Assembly: GCA_044344715.1 (NCBI GenBank)
Contig: JBIJCI010000001.1
Coordinates: 66,226 to 130,225, forward strand
Direction: 5' to 3'
Source: F1-60-MAGs027 sp044344715
GTDB taxonomy: Bacteria > Actinomycetota > Acidimicrobiia > Acidimicrobiales > Ilumatobacteraceae
DNA: 64,000 nt
The first letter of the stretch is position 1; every line of letters starts with the position of its first letter. Of this stretch, positions 53,085 through 61,404 are shown in pieces. Both the position numbers and the translations under genes were made by a program. The notes beneath the pieces are model-generated. The model made no database searches. It had not been told where the DNA came from and saw only the letters and a program-made list of their open reading frames with translations.

Positions 53085-54719
53085 GTGGAAAACACGGTGC
53101 CGACCACTCCGCCGACGATGGGCAATCGTGCGGTGGAATCCGATCGTTCGTGGGGTGCGTTCAGCGATGCGCCACCGTGGGTGCTCGACAAGCAGGCGAT
53201 CCGTTGGCGAGGGCTCGTCGACGGCATCCGTGTGCAGGCGCGCGAGGAACTTCCCTCGCTGATGACCGCGCCCCGCGTGCCACCGATTGCGCGCCTCGTC
53301 GTCGTGGTGTTCCGCTTCGCGGTTGCGCTCGCGCCGTGGTGGTGGCGTCGACGACGGAACGCATACGCGTCGGTCGAAGCGTCGCGGGCCGATCTCTCGC
53401 TGCGAATGCGCCGAGCAGTCGAGCGTCTCGGCTCGACGTACATCAAACTCGCCCAGATCATCTCCAGCGGCGAGGGACTCTTCCCCGCGGAGCTCGTCGA
53501 GGAGTTCAAGCGGTGCCGCGACCAGGTGCCCGCCGAGCCGTTCACCGACGTACGGGAGGTGGTGGAGCGCGATCTCGGCGCACGAATCGAGGACGTGTTC
53601 TCCTCCTTCGAGACCACTCCGATTGCCGCGGCGTCGATCGCCCAGGTGCACGCCGCGGTCCTGCGCACCGGTGAGTCGGTGGTGGTGAAGGTGCAGCGCC
53701 CGCAGGTGGGCACGCTCGTGCGCAAGGACCTCAAGGTCATGGCTTGGCTTGCACCGTTCCTCGTCGGTCGGATCAAGGTTGCCGCGCTCGCCAACCCGCC
53801 CGCACTCGTCGAGTTGTTTGCCGAGACGATCGTCGAGGAGCTCGACTTCCGACTCGAGGCGTCGAACATGCTCGACATCGCGAGCATCCTCGCCGACCTC
53901 AAGCAGGACGGCTACGTGATTCCCCGACCCCACCCCGAACTCGTCACCCGGCGCATCATCGTGATGGAGCGACTCGCCGGCTTCAAGTTCGACGACGTGG
54001 CCGGAATGAAGGATGCCGGCATCGACACCGAAGCCGTCATCCGCACCGGCATGGTCGCGTTCATGGAGGGTGCGTTGTTGTACGGCGTGTTCCACGGCGA
54101 CCTGCACGGGGGCAATCTCTTCGTCATGCGTGACGGTCGCACCGCCTTGCTCGACTTCGGCATCGTCGGTCGTCTCACCGGGCCCCGGCGGCTCGCCTTC
54201 CTGCGGCTCATGCTCTCGGCCACCACCAACGATGTGAAGGGGCAGATTGCCGCACTGCGAGACCTCGGTGCACTGCCACACGACACCGACCTCGACGCGG
54301 TGATCAAGGACCTCCGCCTCGACCAGCCGACGATCGATCCGACGACGCTCTCCGGAGAGGAACTCGTGAAGGAGGTCCAGCGGGTGGTGAAGGCACTCCT
54401 CGCCTACGGCGCCCGGATGCCCAAGGAACTGATGCTGTACGTGAAGAACATGGTGTTCCTCGACGGCGCAATCGCCCGGCTAGCCCCCGACCTCGACCTG
54501 CTCGGCGAGATCGCACAGATCTCGATGCTCTTCGCCCAACGGCACGGCGAGCGCCTCGGTCGCGAACTCGGCATCGACCATACGCAGGTCGAGATCAACC
54601 TCGACAGCGTGAAGGCCGGACTCGGCGTGACCAACGACGTGAGCCGCATGACCTACCGCGACCTGCAGAAACGCCGCGAACTCATCCAGAAGCGCATGCG
54701 CGACCACGTCGCACGCTGA
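53085..54719 (+). CDS. UbiB/ABC1/AarF family atypical kinase
   Basis: 544 residues. N-terminal helix IKLAQIISSGEGLFPAELVE corresponds to the KxGQ extension (here KLAQ, G replaced by A), TPIAAASIAQVHAAVL is the Ala-rich loop that replaces the glycine loop, VVVKVQRPQVG bears the conserved Lys, HGDLHGGNLFVMRDG the catalytic loop and LLDFGIVGRL the metal-binding Asp. These proteins act in quinone/lipid metabolism as ATPases or small-molecule kinases. Two hydrophobic stretches (about residue 70 and the C-terminal third) suggest membrane association. GTG 53085 is 6 nt after CAGACT (53073-53078). Confidence 0.9.
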   Translation: MENTVPTTPPTMGNRAVESDRSWGAFSDAPPWVLDKQAIRWRGLVDGIRVQAREELPSLMTAPRVPPIARLVVVVFRFAVALAPWWWRRRRNAYASVEASRADLSLRMRRAVERLGSTYIKLAQIISSGEGLFPAELVEEFKRCRDQVPAEPFTDVREVVERDLGARIEDVFSSFETTPIAAASIAQVHAAVLRTGESVVVKVQRPQVGTLVRKDLKVMAWLAPFLVGRIKVAALANPPALVELFAETIVEELDFRLEASNMLDIASILADLKQDGYVIPRPHPELVTRRIIVMERLAGFKFDDVAGMKDAGIDTEAVIRTGMVAFMEGALLYGVFHGDLHGGNLFVMRDGRTALLDFGIVGRLTGPRRLAFLRLMLSATTNDVKGQIAALRDLGALPHDTDLDAVIKDLRLDQPTIDPTTLSGEELVKEVQRVVKALLAYGARMPKELMLYVKNMVFLDGAIARLAPDLDLLGEIAQISMLFAQRHGERLGRELGIDHTQVEINLDSVKAGLGVTNDVSRMTYRDLQKRRELIQKRMRDHVAR

Positions 54720-54732
54720 ACCGGATCTTTGT

Positions 54733-54738
54733 CAGTAT
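54733..54738 (+). promoter_or_regulatory. -10 element of nucS (leaderless)
   Basis: CAGTAT, 6 nt before ATG 54745, in a 25-bp gap after the UbiB-like gene. No SD sequence is visible. Confidence 0.5.
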
Positions 54739-54744
54739 TGAACG

Positions 54745-55404
54745 ATGCGTCTCGTGGTGGCCCGCTGCACCGTGAACTACGTCGGACGTCTGGAGGCGTC
54801 GCTGCCCGAGGCGGTGCGATTGATCATGGTCAAGTCGGACGGCTGCGTTGCGATACACGCCGATGGCGGTGCCTACAAGCCGCTCAACTGGATGAACGCC
54901 CCCAACGTCGTGAAGGAATTTCCCGACCGCTGGGAGATCACCAACCCGAAGGACGAGATGCTCACGATTACGCTGCTCGAAGTGCTCAGCGACACGAGCC
55001 ACGAGCTCGGTGACGACCCCGGCCTGTCGAAGGACGGGGTCGAGGCCCACCTCCAGGAGTTGCTCGCCGCGGATCCGACGTCGATCGAGGAGGGCCTCGT
55101 GCTGATCTCGCGCGAGTATCCGACGGCGATCGGACCGGTCGACCTCCTCTGTCGGGCGGCTGACGGCACCACCGTCGCCGTCGAGGTGAAGCGTCGAGGC
55201 GAGATCGACGGCGTCGAACAATTGGGCAGGTACCTCGAGTACCTGCGTGCCGACTCGTCGCTCGGAGTCCTGCGCGGCGTGTTCGTCGCACAGTCGATCA
55301 AGCCGCAGGCACGCACGCTCGCCGAGACCCGCGGGCTCGCCTGGAAGGAGGTCGATTACGACGAACTTCGTGGACGCCGGGTCGACGAACTGAGGCTGTT
55401 CTGA
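54745..55404 (+). CDS. nucS: Mismatch-specific endonuclease NucS/EndoMS
   Basis: 219 residues. N-terminal beta domain MRLVVARCTVNYVGRLEASL with CVAIHADGGAYKPLNWMNAP; C-terminal nuclease with GPVDLLCRAADGTTVAVEVK (Asp about 132, Glu-x-Lys about 147-149, PD-(D/E)xK type) followed by the KRRGEIDGVEQLGRYLEYL helix. NucS replaces MutS/MutL mismatch repair in most actinobacteria and cuts both strands at mismatches, with the sliding clamp; the C-terminal DELRLF is a clamp-binding-like end. Together with the SOS mutasome this determines mutation rate. Confidence 0.95.
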   Translation: MRLVVARCTVNYVGRLEASLPEAVRLIMVKSDGCVAIHADGGAYKPLNWMNAPNVVKEFPDRWEITNPKDEMLTITLLEVLSDTSHELGDDPGLSKDGVEAHLQELLAADPTSIEEGLVLISREYPTAIGPVDLLCRAADGTTVAVEVKRRGEIDGVEQLGRYLEYLRADSSLGVLRGVFVAQSIKPQARTLAETRGLAWKEVDYDELRGRRVDELRLF

Positions 55405-55442
55405 ACGACGTACGGAACCTCCGCGACACCGACTTCGACGCC

Positions 55443-55892
55443 GTGCTGCGTATGAACAACGAGAACGATCCGGCCGTGTCCAGGCTCGAGCGCGAGGAAC
55501 TGCAGTCCGACCTACTGGTGGCCAATCACGCGCTCGTGGTCGGCGGGGACGTGTGCAAGGGCTTCTGCGTCACCTTCGCGAGCGGCATCGAACGTGACCT
55601 CGGCGTCAACTATGCGTGGTTCAGCGCACGGTATCCCGACTTCGTCTACCTCGATCGCGTGGTCGTCGATGCGCCGTACCGCTCGCAACGACTGGGTGAG
55701 GCGCTCTATCGCGAGGTCGAGCGCCGCATCCTCGAGGATGGGAGGACGTCCCTGTTCACCTGCGAGGTGAACCTGCGGCCGCGCAACGACGGGTCACTGC
55801 GCTTCCACGCGCGGCTCGGCTTCGAACAGGTGGGTGAGCAGGAATCGAAGCCCGGCCTCGTGGTGGCGATGCTCGCGAAGAGGTTGCGCTAG
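55443..55892 (+). CDS. GNAT family N-acetyltransferase, start codon unclear
   Basis: 149 residues from GTG 55443: DFVYLDRVVVDAPYRSQRLG is motif A for acetyl-CoA (R-x-x-x-x-G region), GSLRFHARLGFEQVGEQ motif B. The first beta strand of GNATs (VRNLRDTDFDAVLRMNNEN) begins upstream of the GTG and in the same frame; the only codon that would include it is CTG 55401, which overlaps the nucS TGA as CTGA. So either a rare CTG start gives 163 residues or the protein lacks strand 1. The substrate is unknown. Coupled to nucS by position. Confidence 0.78.
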   Translation: MLRMNNENDPAVSRLEREELQSDLLVANHALVVGGDVCKGFCVTFASGIERDLGVNYAWFSARYPDFVYLDRVVVDAPYRSQRLGEALYREVERRILEDGRTSLFTCEVNLRPRNDGSLRFHARLGFEQVGEQESKPGLVVAMLAKRLR

Positions 55893-55920
55893 TCACCCAC
55901 GGGCGCGGCCGCCGAGCCGC

Positions 55921-56844
55921 CTACTTGTTCTGTGGTTGCGGCCAACTGCCGGGACGACCGTCCATCCCCGAGTTGGGTCGGGCCGCGCCGAGCAACTCCT
56001 CGACGATCGGACCGAGACGTGTCGGGTCGTCGACCGGCGAGTGCGACGGTCCGCGTACCCAACCCTCGGCGATGGCGAAGGTGCGTCCGCTCGCCTCGAA
56101 CACGCGACCCGTGACCCCCCTGCTTTCCGCCGATGCCAACCAGGTGACGATCGGTGCGATCCAGCGCGGTGACTGCGCCTCGCGCTCCTCGTCGGTGGGG
56201 GGCGTCGGCTGCAGGTTCTCGGTCATCCGGGTGAGGGCAACCGGAGCGACCGCGTTGACCGTGACGCCGTAGCGGGCCAACTCGAGCGCCGTGATCACGC
56301 TGAACGCCGCGATGCCGGCCTTCGCCGCACCGTAGTTGGCCTGTCCGATGTTTCCGTAGATGCCCGACACCGACGTCGTATTGATGATGCGACCGTCGAC
56401 CGGCTTCCCTGCCTTCGACTGGTCACGCCAGTAGGCGGCTGCGAAGTGCGACGGTGCGAACGTGCCCTTCAGGTGCACCTTGATGACGGCGTCCCACTCG
56501 GCCTCGCTCATGTTCGCCATCATGCGATCGCGCAGGATGCCGGCGTTGTTCACCACGCCGTGCAGGTCTCCGAACGTCTCGACGGCCGCCTTGATCAATC
56601 TCTCCGCACCCTCGAACGACGAGATGTCGTCGCCGTTGGAGATCGCCTTGCCACCCATCGCCTCGATCTCGGCGACGACCTGGTTGGCCGGCGAGACGTC
56701 GCCTCCGCTTCCGTCGACGCCCGCACCGAGGTCGTTGACCACCACGTGCGCGCCGTGCCGCGCCAGGCTCAGCGCATGCTCGCGACCGATACCCCGACCC
56801 GCACCCGTGACCACCACTACCCGTCCCTCGCACAACTTCGCCAT
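55921..56844 (-). CDS. Short-chain dehydrogenase, hydroxyacyl-CoA dehydrogenase type 2-like
   Basis: 307 residues. VVVVTGAGRGIGREHALSLA (TGxxxGIG), VNNAGILRDRM (NNAG), and TSVSGIYGNIGQANYGAAKA with the Ser-Tyr-x3-Lys triad. The long acidic loop NDLGAGVDGSGGDVSPANQV is characteristic of the peroxisomal MFE-2/HSD17B4 dehydrogenase family in fatty-acid or steroid beta-oxidation. ATG 56844 has AAGGAG 9 nt upstream. It would fit with the acyl-CoA enzymes at the end of the window. Confidence 0.88.
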   Translation of the reverse strand: MAKLCEGRVVVVTGAGRGIGREHALSLARHGAHVVVNDLGAGVDGSGGDVSPANQVVAEIEAMGGKAISNGDDISSFEGAERLIKAAVETFGDLHGVVNNAGILRDRMMANMSEAEWDAVIKVHLKGTFAPSHFAAAYWRDQSKAGKPVDGRIINTTSVSGIYGNIGQANYGAAKAGIAAFSVITALELARYGVTVNAVAPVALTRMTENLQPTPPTDEEREAQSPRWIAPIVTWLASAESRGVTGRVFEASGRTFAIAEGWVRGPSHSPVDDPTRLGPIVEELLGAARPNSGMDGRPGSWPQPQNK

Positions 56845-56909
56845 GACCGTGACTCCTTTCCGGGCCTTCGCCGGATGATTGACGCTGACGCAATCTAGCC
56901 TTTGCCCGC

Positions 56910-58100
56910 GTGATCGATCGCAGCGACGTGCTCGTGGTGGGAGCAGGACCGGCGGGTATCGCCGCAGCAATCACTGCGCACCGTGCCGGTCTCGGGGTGC
57001 GTGTCATCGACAAGGCGGAGTTTCCCCGCGACAAATGCTGCGGCGACGGCTTGACCACCGGGGCGCTGCGGCTTCTCGAGCGCCTCGGGCTACGCCCCGA
57101 TTCGGTTGCCAGTTGGACGACCTGCCGCGACGTGACGCTGCGGTCCCCGTCGGGTCGCGAGGTGAACCTGCAACTGCCCGACGGCGGACAGTTTGCCGCG
57201 ATCGCAACACGGTTCGATCTCGATGCAGCGCTGGTGGATCTGGCGCGACGCGAGGGAATCGAGGTCTCCGAGGGCACGTCCTTCGGTGGCATCGAACGAC
57301 GTGCCGACCTCCACCGCGTCGCCACGAGCAACGGTTCCATCGACGCGAGGGTGGTGGTCGCCGCCGACGGCATGTGGTCGGCGGTTCGAAGGGCCGTGCA
57401 GCCCGCCCGCGCCGCGTACCTCGGCGAGTGGCATGCGCTGCGGCAGTACGCCACCAACGTGACCGGCCCGGCACGTGAGCGGTTGTTCGTGTGGTTCGAA
57501 CCCGAACTCCTCCCCGGCTACGCGTGGTCGTTCCCGCTCGCCGGTTCGCGAGCCAACCTCGGATTCGGCATCCTGCGCGGTGCCTCGCAGAAGGTCGGCG
57601 ACATGAAGTCGCTATGGGCCGACGTGCTGGCCCGTGATCACGTTCGCTCGGCACTCGGCACCGACGCGGTGATCGACGACAGGTTGAGTGCCTGGCCGAT
57701 CCCGGCACGGGTAACCGGTTCGACACTGCACCACGGCAGCGTCCTCTTCGTCGGTGATGCGGCCTGCGCAACCGACGTTCTGACCGGCGAGGGCATCGGT
57801 CAGGCACTGTTGTCGGGCATGTTGGCCGGCGAGGCTGCGTCACGCCCGAATCCGGGACGCTCCTACGACCGCTCCATGCGTCGGCACTTCTTCGCCGACC
57901 ACCGAATGTCGAGCGCGCTCGGGCGGATCCTCGGCAACGAGGCACTCGCCCGGGCGGCCCTGCGCGTGATCGACGGCGGCGACTGGCGGAGGGACAAGTT
58001 CGTCCGGTGGATGTTCGAGGACGAGCCTCGTGCCGCTGCGTTCACGCCCCGTCGTTGGCACCGCGGCTTCCTGTCGTCGCCCGGTGCATACGCCAGGTAA
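56910..58100 (+). CDS. FAD-dependent geranylgeranyl-reductase-like oxidoreductase
   Basis: 396 residues. VLVVGAGPAGIAAAITAHRA (FAD GxGxxG), DKAEFPRDKCCGDGL (the CGDG motif of the geranylgeranyl reductase family) and HGSVLFVGDAACATDVLTGE with the second FAD Asp, then GEGIGQALLSG. These enzymes saturate isoprenoid chains of quinones or lipids, or act as related halogenase/monooxygenase-like flavoproteins. GTG 56910 is 8 nt after TAGCCT (56896-56901). Confidence 0.88.
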   Translation: MIDRSDVLVVGAGPAGIAAAITAHRAGLGVRVIDKAEFPRDKCCGDGLTTGALRLLERLGLRPDSVASWTTCRDVTLRSPSGREVNLQLPDGGQFAAIATRFDLDAALVDLARREGIEVSEGTSFGGIERRADLHRVATSNGSIDARVVVAADGMWSAVRRAVQPARAAYLGEWHALRQYATNVTGPARERLFVWFEPELLPGYAWSFPLAGSRANLGFGILRGASQKVGDMKSLWADVLARDHVRSALGTDAVIDDRLSAWPIPARVTGSTLHHGSVLFVGDAACATDVLTGEGIGQALLSGMLAGEAASRPNPGRSYDRSMRRHFFADHRMSSALGRILGNEALARAALRVIDGGDWRRDKFVRWMFEDEPRAAAFTPRRWHRGFLSSPGAYAR

Positions 58101-58103
58101 TCT
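58098..58103 (+). promoter_or_regulatory. -10 element of the nitronate monooxygenase gene
   Basis: TAATCT, 7 nt before ATG 58111, overlapping the stop TAA of the preceding FAD gene. Leaderless layout with no SD. Confidence 0.5.
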
Positions 58104-58110
58104 CGCCGGC

Positions 58111-59079
58111 ATGCGTACACGTCTCACCGAGATGCTCGGCGTCGAGTTCCCGGTGATGCTCGCCGGAATGGGCGGTGTGTCGTACCACGAACTCGTCGCT
58201 GCGGTGAGCGAGGCGGGCGGTATCGGCACGCTCGGCGCCTCGACGATGCGCGATCACGAACTACCCGAGGAGATGCGGTTGGTGCGCGAGCGGACCAAGA
58301 AGCCCTTCGGCGTCGATCTCCTCACCGCACTCCCCAACCAGGTCGACTCCGGGATCCGCGCGGTGATCGAGGGTGGAGCCACGATCTTCGTGGCCGGACT
58401 CGGTGTGCCCCGCGAAGTGATCGACCTGCTGCACAAGAACAACGTGCTCGTCGGTTCGATGTGCGGCAAGGTGAAGCACGCCGTCGCTGCGGTTGCGAGC
58501 GGTTGCGACTTCGTCGTCGCGCAGGGAACCGAGGCGGGTGGCCATACGGGCACGGTCGCGACGATGGCCCTCGTACCACAGGTCGTCGACGCCGTCGGCG
58601 AGAAGGTGCCGGTCGTCGCCGCGGGCGGACTGTACGACGGCCGGGGTCTCGCGGCCGCACTCGCACTCGGCGCCGACGGGGTGTGGATCGGCACCCGATT
58701 CATCGCCACGCCCGAGGCGAGGGCCGTCAACGGCTACAAGGACACGCTCATCGCGACGGGTGAGGACGGCACCACGATCTCCCGTGCCTACACCGGCAAA
58801 ACCTGCCGTGTCGTTGCCAACGACTGGACGCGTCACTACGAGAAGAACCCCGGTGACCTCAAGCCGTTCCCGCAACAAGCGGTTGCCTCGATGCAGGCGG
58901 GCGTCAACCACCTCGGATATCCGACGGGCACCGACGTGGATCCGACGCGCGAGTTCTACCCGGCCGGCCAGGGAGTCGGTGCCATCAACGAGCTCGTTCC
59001 TGCCGGGGAGCTCGTGCGCCGCATCGTCCGCGAGGCCGAGGGCGTGTTGAGTCGCATCGGCAAGCTCCCCGCCCGCTGA
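58111..59079 (+). CDS. Nitronate monooxygenase family FMN enzyme
   Basis: 322 residues, TIM barrel. EMLGVEFPVMLAGMGGVSYH, GTLGASTMRDHELPEEMRLV, VVAQGTEAGGHTGTVATMAL (the AGGH with the proposed catalytic His) and VVAAGGLYDGRGLAAALALG with GADGVWIGTRF for FMN phosphate. They oxidise nitronates, or in actinobacteria act as enoyl-ACP-like or 2-nitropropane-dioxygenase homologues; the substrate cannot be fixed. ATG 58111. Confidence 0.88.
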   Translation: MRTRLTEMLGVEFPVMLAGMGGVSYHELVAAVSEAGGIGTLGASTMRDHELPEEMRLVRERTKKPFGVDLLTALPNQVDSGIRAVIEGGATIFVAGLGVPREVIDLLHKNNVLVGSMCGKVKHAVAAVASGCDFVVAQGTEAGGHTGTVATMALVPQVVDAVGEKVPVVAAGGLYDGRGLAAALALGADGVWIGTRFIATPEARAVNGYKDTLIATGEDGTTISRAYTGKTCRVVANDWTRHYEKNPGDLKPFPQQAVASMQAGVNHLGYPTGTDVDPTREFYPAGQGVGAINELVPAGELVRRIVREAEGVLSRIGKLPAR

Positions 59080-59104
59080 CCATCGGCAAGCGCAGGGTGT
59101 CGTG

Positions 59105-60319
59105 ATGGCCAACGTGCTGCGCTCGAACCGCGACCTTCGATTGCTCTTCATCGCCCAGAACCTCTCGTTCATGGGTGACTGGTTCACGTTCGTCGCACTC
59201 GCCGGTCTGGTGCAGGACGTCACCGACTCGGCACTACTCGTGTCGCTGTTGCTGGTTGCGTTCTCGTTGCCCTCGTTCCTCGCGTCACCCATCGGCGGAC
59301 CGGTGGCCGATCGCTACGACCGTCGCACGGTGCTCATCCTCGTGTCGATAGCACAGGCACTCTCGGCGTGCGGGCTCCTCTTCATCGGCGAGTCGCGGAT
59401 CTGGCTGGCGTTCCTCTCGCAGGGACTCATCGCCGCCTTCGCCGCCTTCGTACGACCGGCGGTGGAAGCCGCCGTGCCGAATCTCGCACGTTCACCCGAG
59501 GAGCTGCGCAGCGCAAATGCGCTCTTCGGCTCGAGTTGGGGGGTCATGCTCGCCGTCGGCGCCGGTCTCGGAGGCGTGTTCGCCGAGGTGTTCGGTCGTC
59601 AGGCAGCGTTCATCGCCGACATCGCCACGTTCGTCGTTGCTGCGGGGCTGATCGCCATGGTGAGACGCCCGATGCAGGAAGACCGGGGTGCACACCGTGC
59701 ACCCGTCCGGCCGATCGCCGACATGCGGGAGGCGATCCAACTCGCACGTCGTGACTCGATGATCATGGCCCTGCTGGCCTCGAAGATGACCTTCGCCATC
59801 GGCGCCGGGGTCGTGAGCCAACTGGCCGTGTACGCAGCCGATGCGTTCTCAGCCGGTGACGCGGGTCGTGGCATGCTGCTCGGTGCACGGGGGGTTGGCT
59901 CGGGTATCGGCCCGATCATCGGGGCGCGATTTGCAAAGGGCGAACTGCGAAGGGTCCTGCTCGTGTGCGGTGTGTCGGGGATGATCTTCTCCGTCGGGTA
60001 CCTCGCCGCGGCAGCGGCACCGATGCTGATCGTGGCCGGTGCATGCGTGATGTTCGCGCACCTCGGCGGAGGGGCGCAATGGACGCTCTCCACGTACGGA
60101 CTGCAGGTGCGGGCGCCCGACGACATGCGCGGCCGATTGCTGGCCGGTGACTTCGCGCTCATCACGCTGACGCTCGCGCTGAGCAGCGTGGCCGCCGGCA
60201 TCGTCTCCGAACAGATCGGGGCCCGCGGCACGGTGGCGGTGTTCGGCGCGATCGCCGCAGCCAGTTCGCTCGTGTACCTCAGCCTGACGTCACGCTTGCG
60301 GTCGGCGACGTCCGCCTAG
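59105..60319 (+). CDS. MFS transporter, MFS_3/enterobactin-exporter-like
   Basis: 404 residues. LLFIAQNLSFMGDWFTFVAL at TM1 and GPVADRYDRRTVLILVSIAQ (motif A) resemble the EntS/MFS_3 group, with a 12-TM layout. A central charged loop (RRPMQEDRGAHRAPVRPIAD) splits the halves. ATG 59105 is 6 nt after a -10-like CAGGGT (59093-59098); GTG 59102 is in frame too. It overlaps the convergent LLM gene stop by 4 bases. Confidence 0.86.
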   Translation: MANVLRSNRDLRLLFIAQNLSFMGDWFTFVALAGLVQDVTDSALLVSLLLVAFSLPSFLASPIGGPVADRYDRRTVLILVSIAQALSACGLLFIGESRIWLAFLSQGLIAAFAAFVRPAVEAAVPNLARSPEELRSANALFGSSWGVMLAVGAGLGGVFAEVFGRQAAFIADIATFVVAAGLIAMVRRPMQEDRGAHRAPVRPIADMREAIQLARRDSMIMALLASKMTFAIGAGVVSQLAVYAADAFSAGDAGRGMLLGARGVGSGIGPIIGARFAKGELRRVLLVCGVSGMIFSVGYLAAAAAPMLIVAGACVMFAHLGGGAQWTLSTYGLQVRAPDDMRGRLLAGDFALITLTLALSSVAAGIVSEQIGARGTVAVFGAIAAASSLVYLSLTSRLRSATSA

Positions 60320-61368
60320 GCGTCGATCAGCGAGCGCAGTTTCGACAACGCGCCGGGTGCATCGTTCCCGACGGGACTGACCGACAGCATCGTCACACCC
60401 GCGGACCGGAACGCGGCCACTCGCTCCTTCACGTAACCCGCTGGGCCGACGAGGTTGGTGAGCTCCAGCATCTCGCGCGGCACGGCCCGGGCAGCCTCGT
60501 CCTTCTTGCCGGAGAGGTAGAGATCCTGGATCTCCGCAGCCTCGCGTTCGTAGCCGTACTCGCGGCAGATGTCGTTGTAGAAGTTCTTCCCGCGCGCACC
60601 CATGCCACCCACGTACAACGCAACGTTGGGTCGCGCCAGATCGAGCACCCCGTCCTTCGCGTCGCCGATCAACGATTCGTCGATGGCGAGCAGTCCGCCG
60701 GCGGAGATCTCGAGCGGCTTCAGGGTGCTCGCCCGCTTCGCCCTGCCCTTCTGCAGGGCCTTACCCCACACCTTCTCGAACTTGTCCGGTACGAAGAACA
60801 CCGGCAGCCAGCCGTCGGCCAACTCCGCGGTCGCCTCCACGCTCAGGCCCTTCAGGGAGGCCCACCACACGGGGATGTTCGAGCGGACCGGATGGTTGAT
60901 CAGCTTGAGCGGCTTGCCGAGCCCGGTGCCGCTTCCGGCCGGCAGTGGAACCTGCACCGTCTGCCCCGCGTACGCGAGCGCCTTCTCGCGCTTCCACACC
61001 TCGCGGCAGACGTCGATGTACTCCTTGATGCGTTGCATCGGCTTCTCGTAGGGCACCCCGTGGAAGCCCTCGATCACCTGCGGACCCGACGCACCGAGAC
61101 CGAGGATGAAACGACCGTTCGATACGTAGTCGCAGCCGGCGGCCGTCATCGCCGTCAGCGACGCGGTGCGCGAGTACACGTTGATGATGCCGGTGCCGAT
61201 CTCCACTCGCGATGTGATCGCGGCGAGGTATCCGACCTGGGAGATGGCGTCGAAGCTGTACGCCTCGGGAATCCAGACGACGTCGAGACCCGCCTTCTCC
61301 AGTTCCACGACGCGACGGGCGCCCTCGACGAAACCACCGGCGTAACTCATCATCATGCTGATTTTCAT
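60316..61368 (-). CDS. LLM-class (F420-dependent) oxidoreductase
   Basis: 350 residues, luciferase-like TIM barrel. MKISMMMSYAGGFVEGARRV, GLDVVWIPEAYSFDAISQVG, SRVEIGTGIINVYSRTASLT and GRFILGLGASGPQVIEGFHG are typical of the F420-dependent LLM group in actinobacteria, often in fatty-acid or sterol catabolism. Cofactor is inferred; FMN versus F420 is not decided by sequence reading. ATG 61368 is 9 nt after TAGGTT (61383-61378). Confidence 0.9.
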   Translation of the reverse strand: MKISMMMSYAGGFVEGARRVVELEKAGLDVVWIPEAYSFDAISQVGYLAAITSRVEIGTGIINVYSRTASLTAMTAAGCDYVSNGRFILGLGASGPQVIEGFHGVPYEKPMQRIKEYIDVCREVWKREKALAYAGQTVQVPLPAGSGTGLGKPLKLINHPVRSNIPVWWASLKGLSVEATAELADGWLPVFFVPDKFEKVWGKALQKGRAKRASTLKPLEISAGGLLAIDESLIGDAKDGVLDLARPNVALYVGGMGARGKNFYNDICREYGYEREAAEIQDLYLSGKKDEAARAVPREMLELTNLVGPAGYVKERVAAFRSAGVTMLSVSPVGNDAPGALSKLRSLIDA

Positions 61369-61404
61369 GGTGATGAGAACCTAGCCAACGCGAAGGCCGG
61401 CCGA

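Noticed and set aside
55443..55892. nucS-GNAT as one fused gene by stop read-through
   Set aside because: The frames differ at the nucS TGA, so read-through would not join them; overlapping start is simpler.
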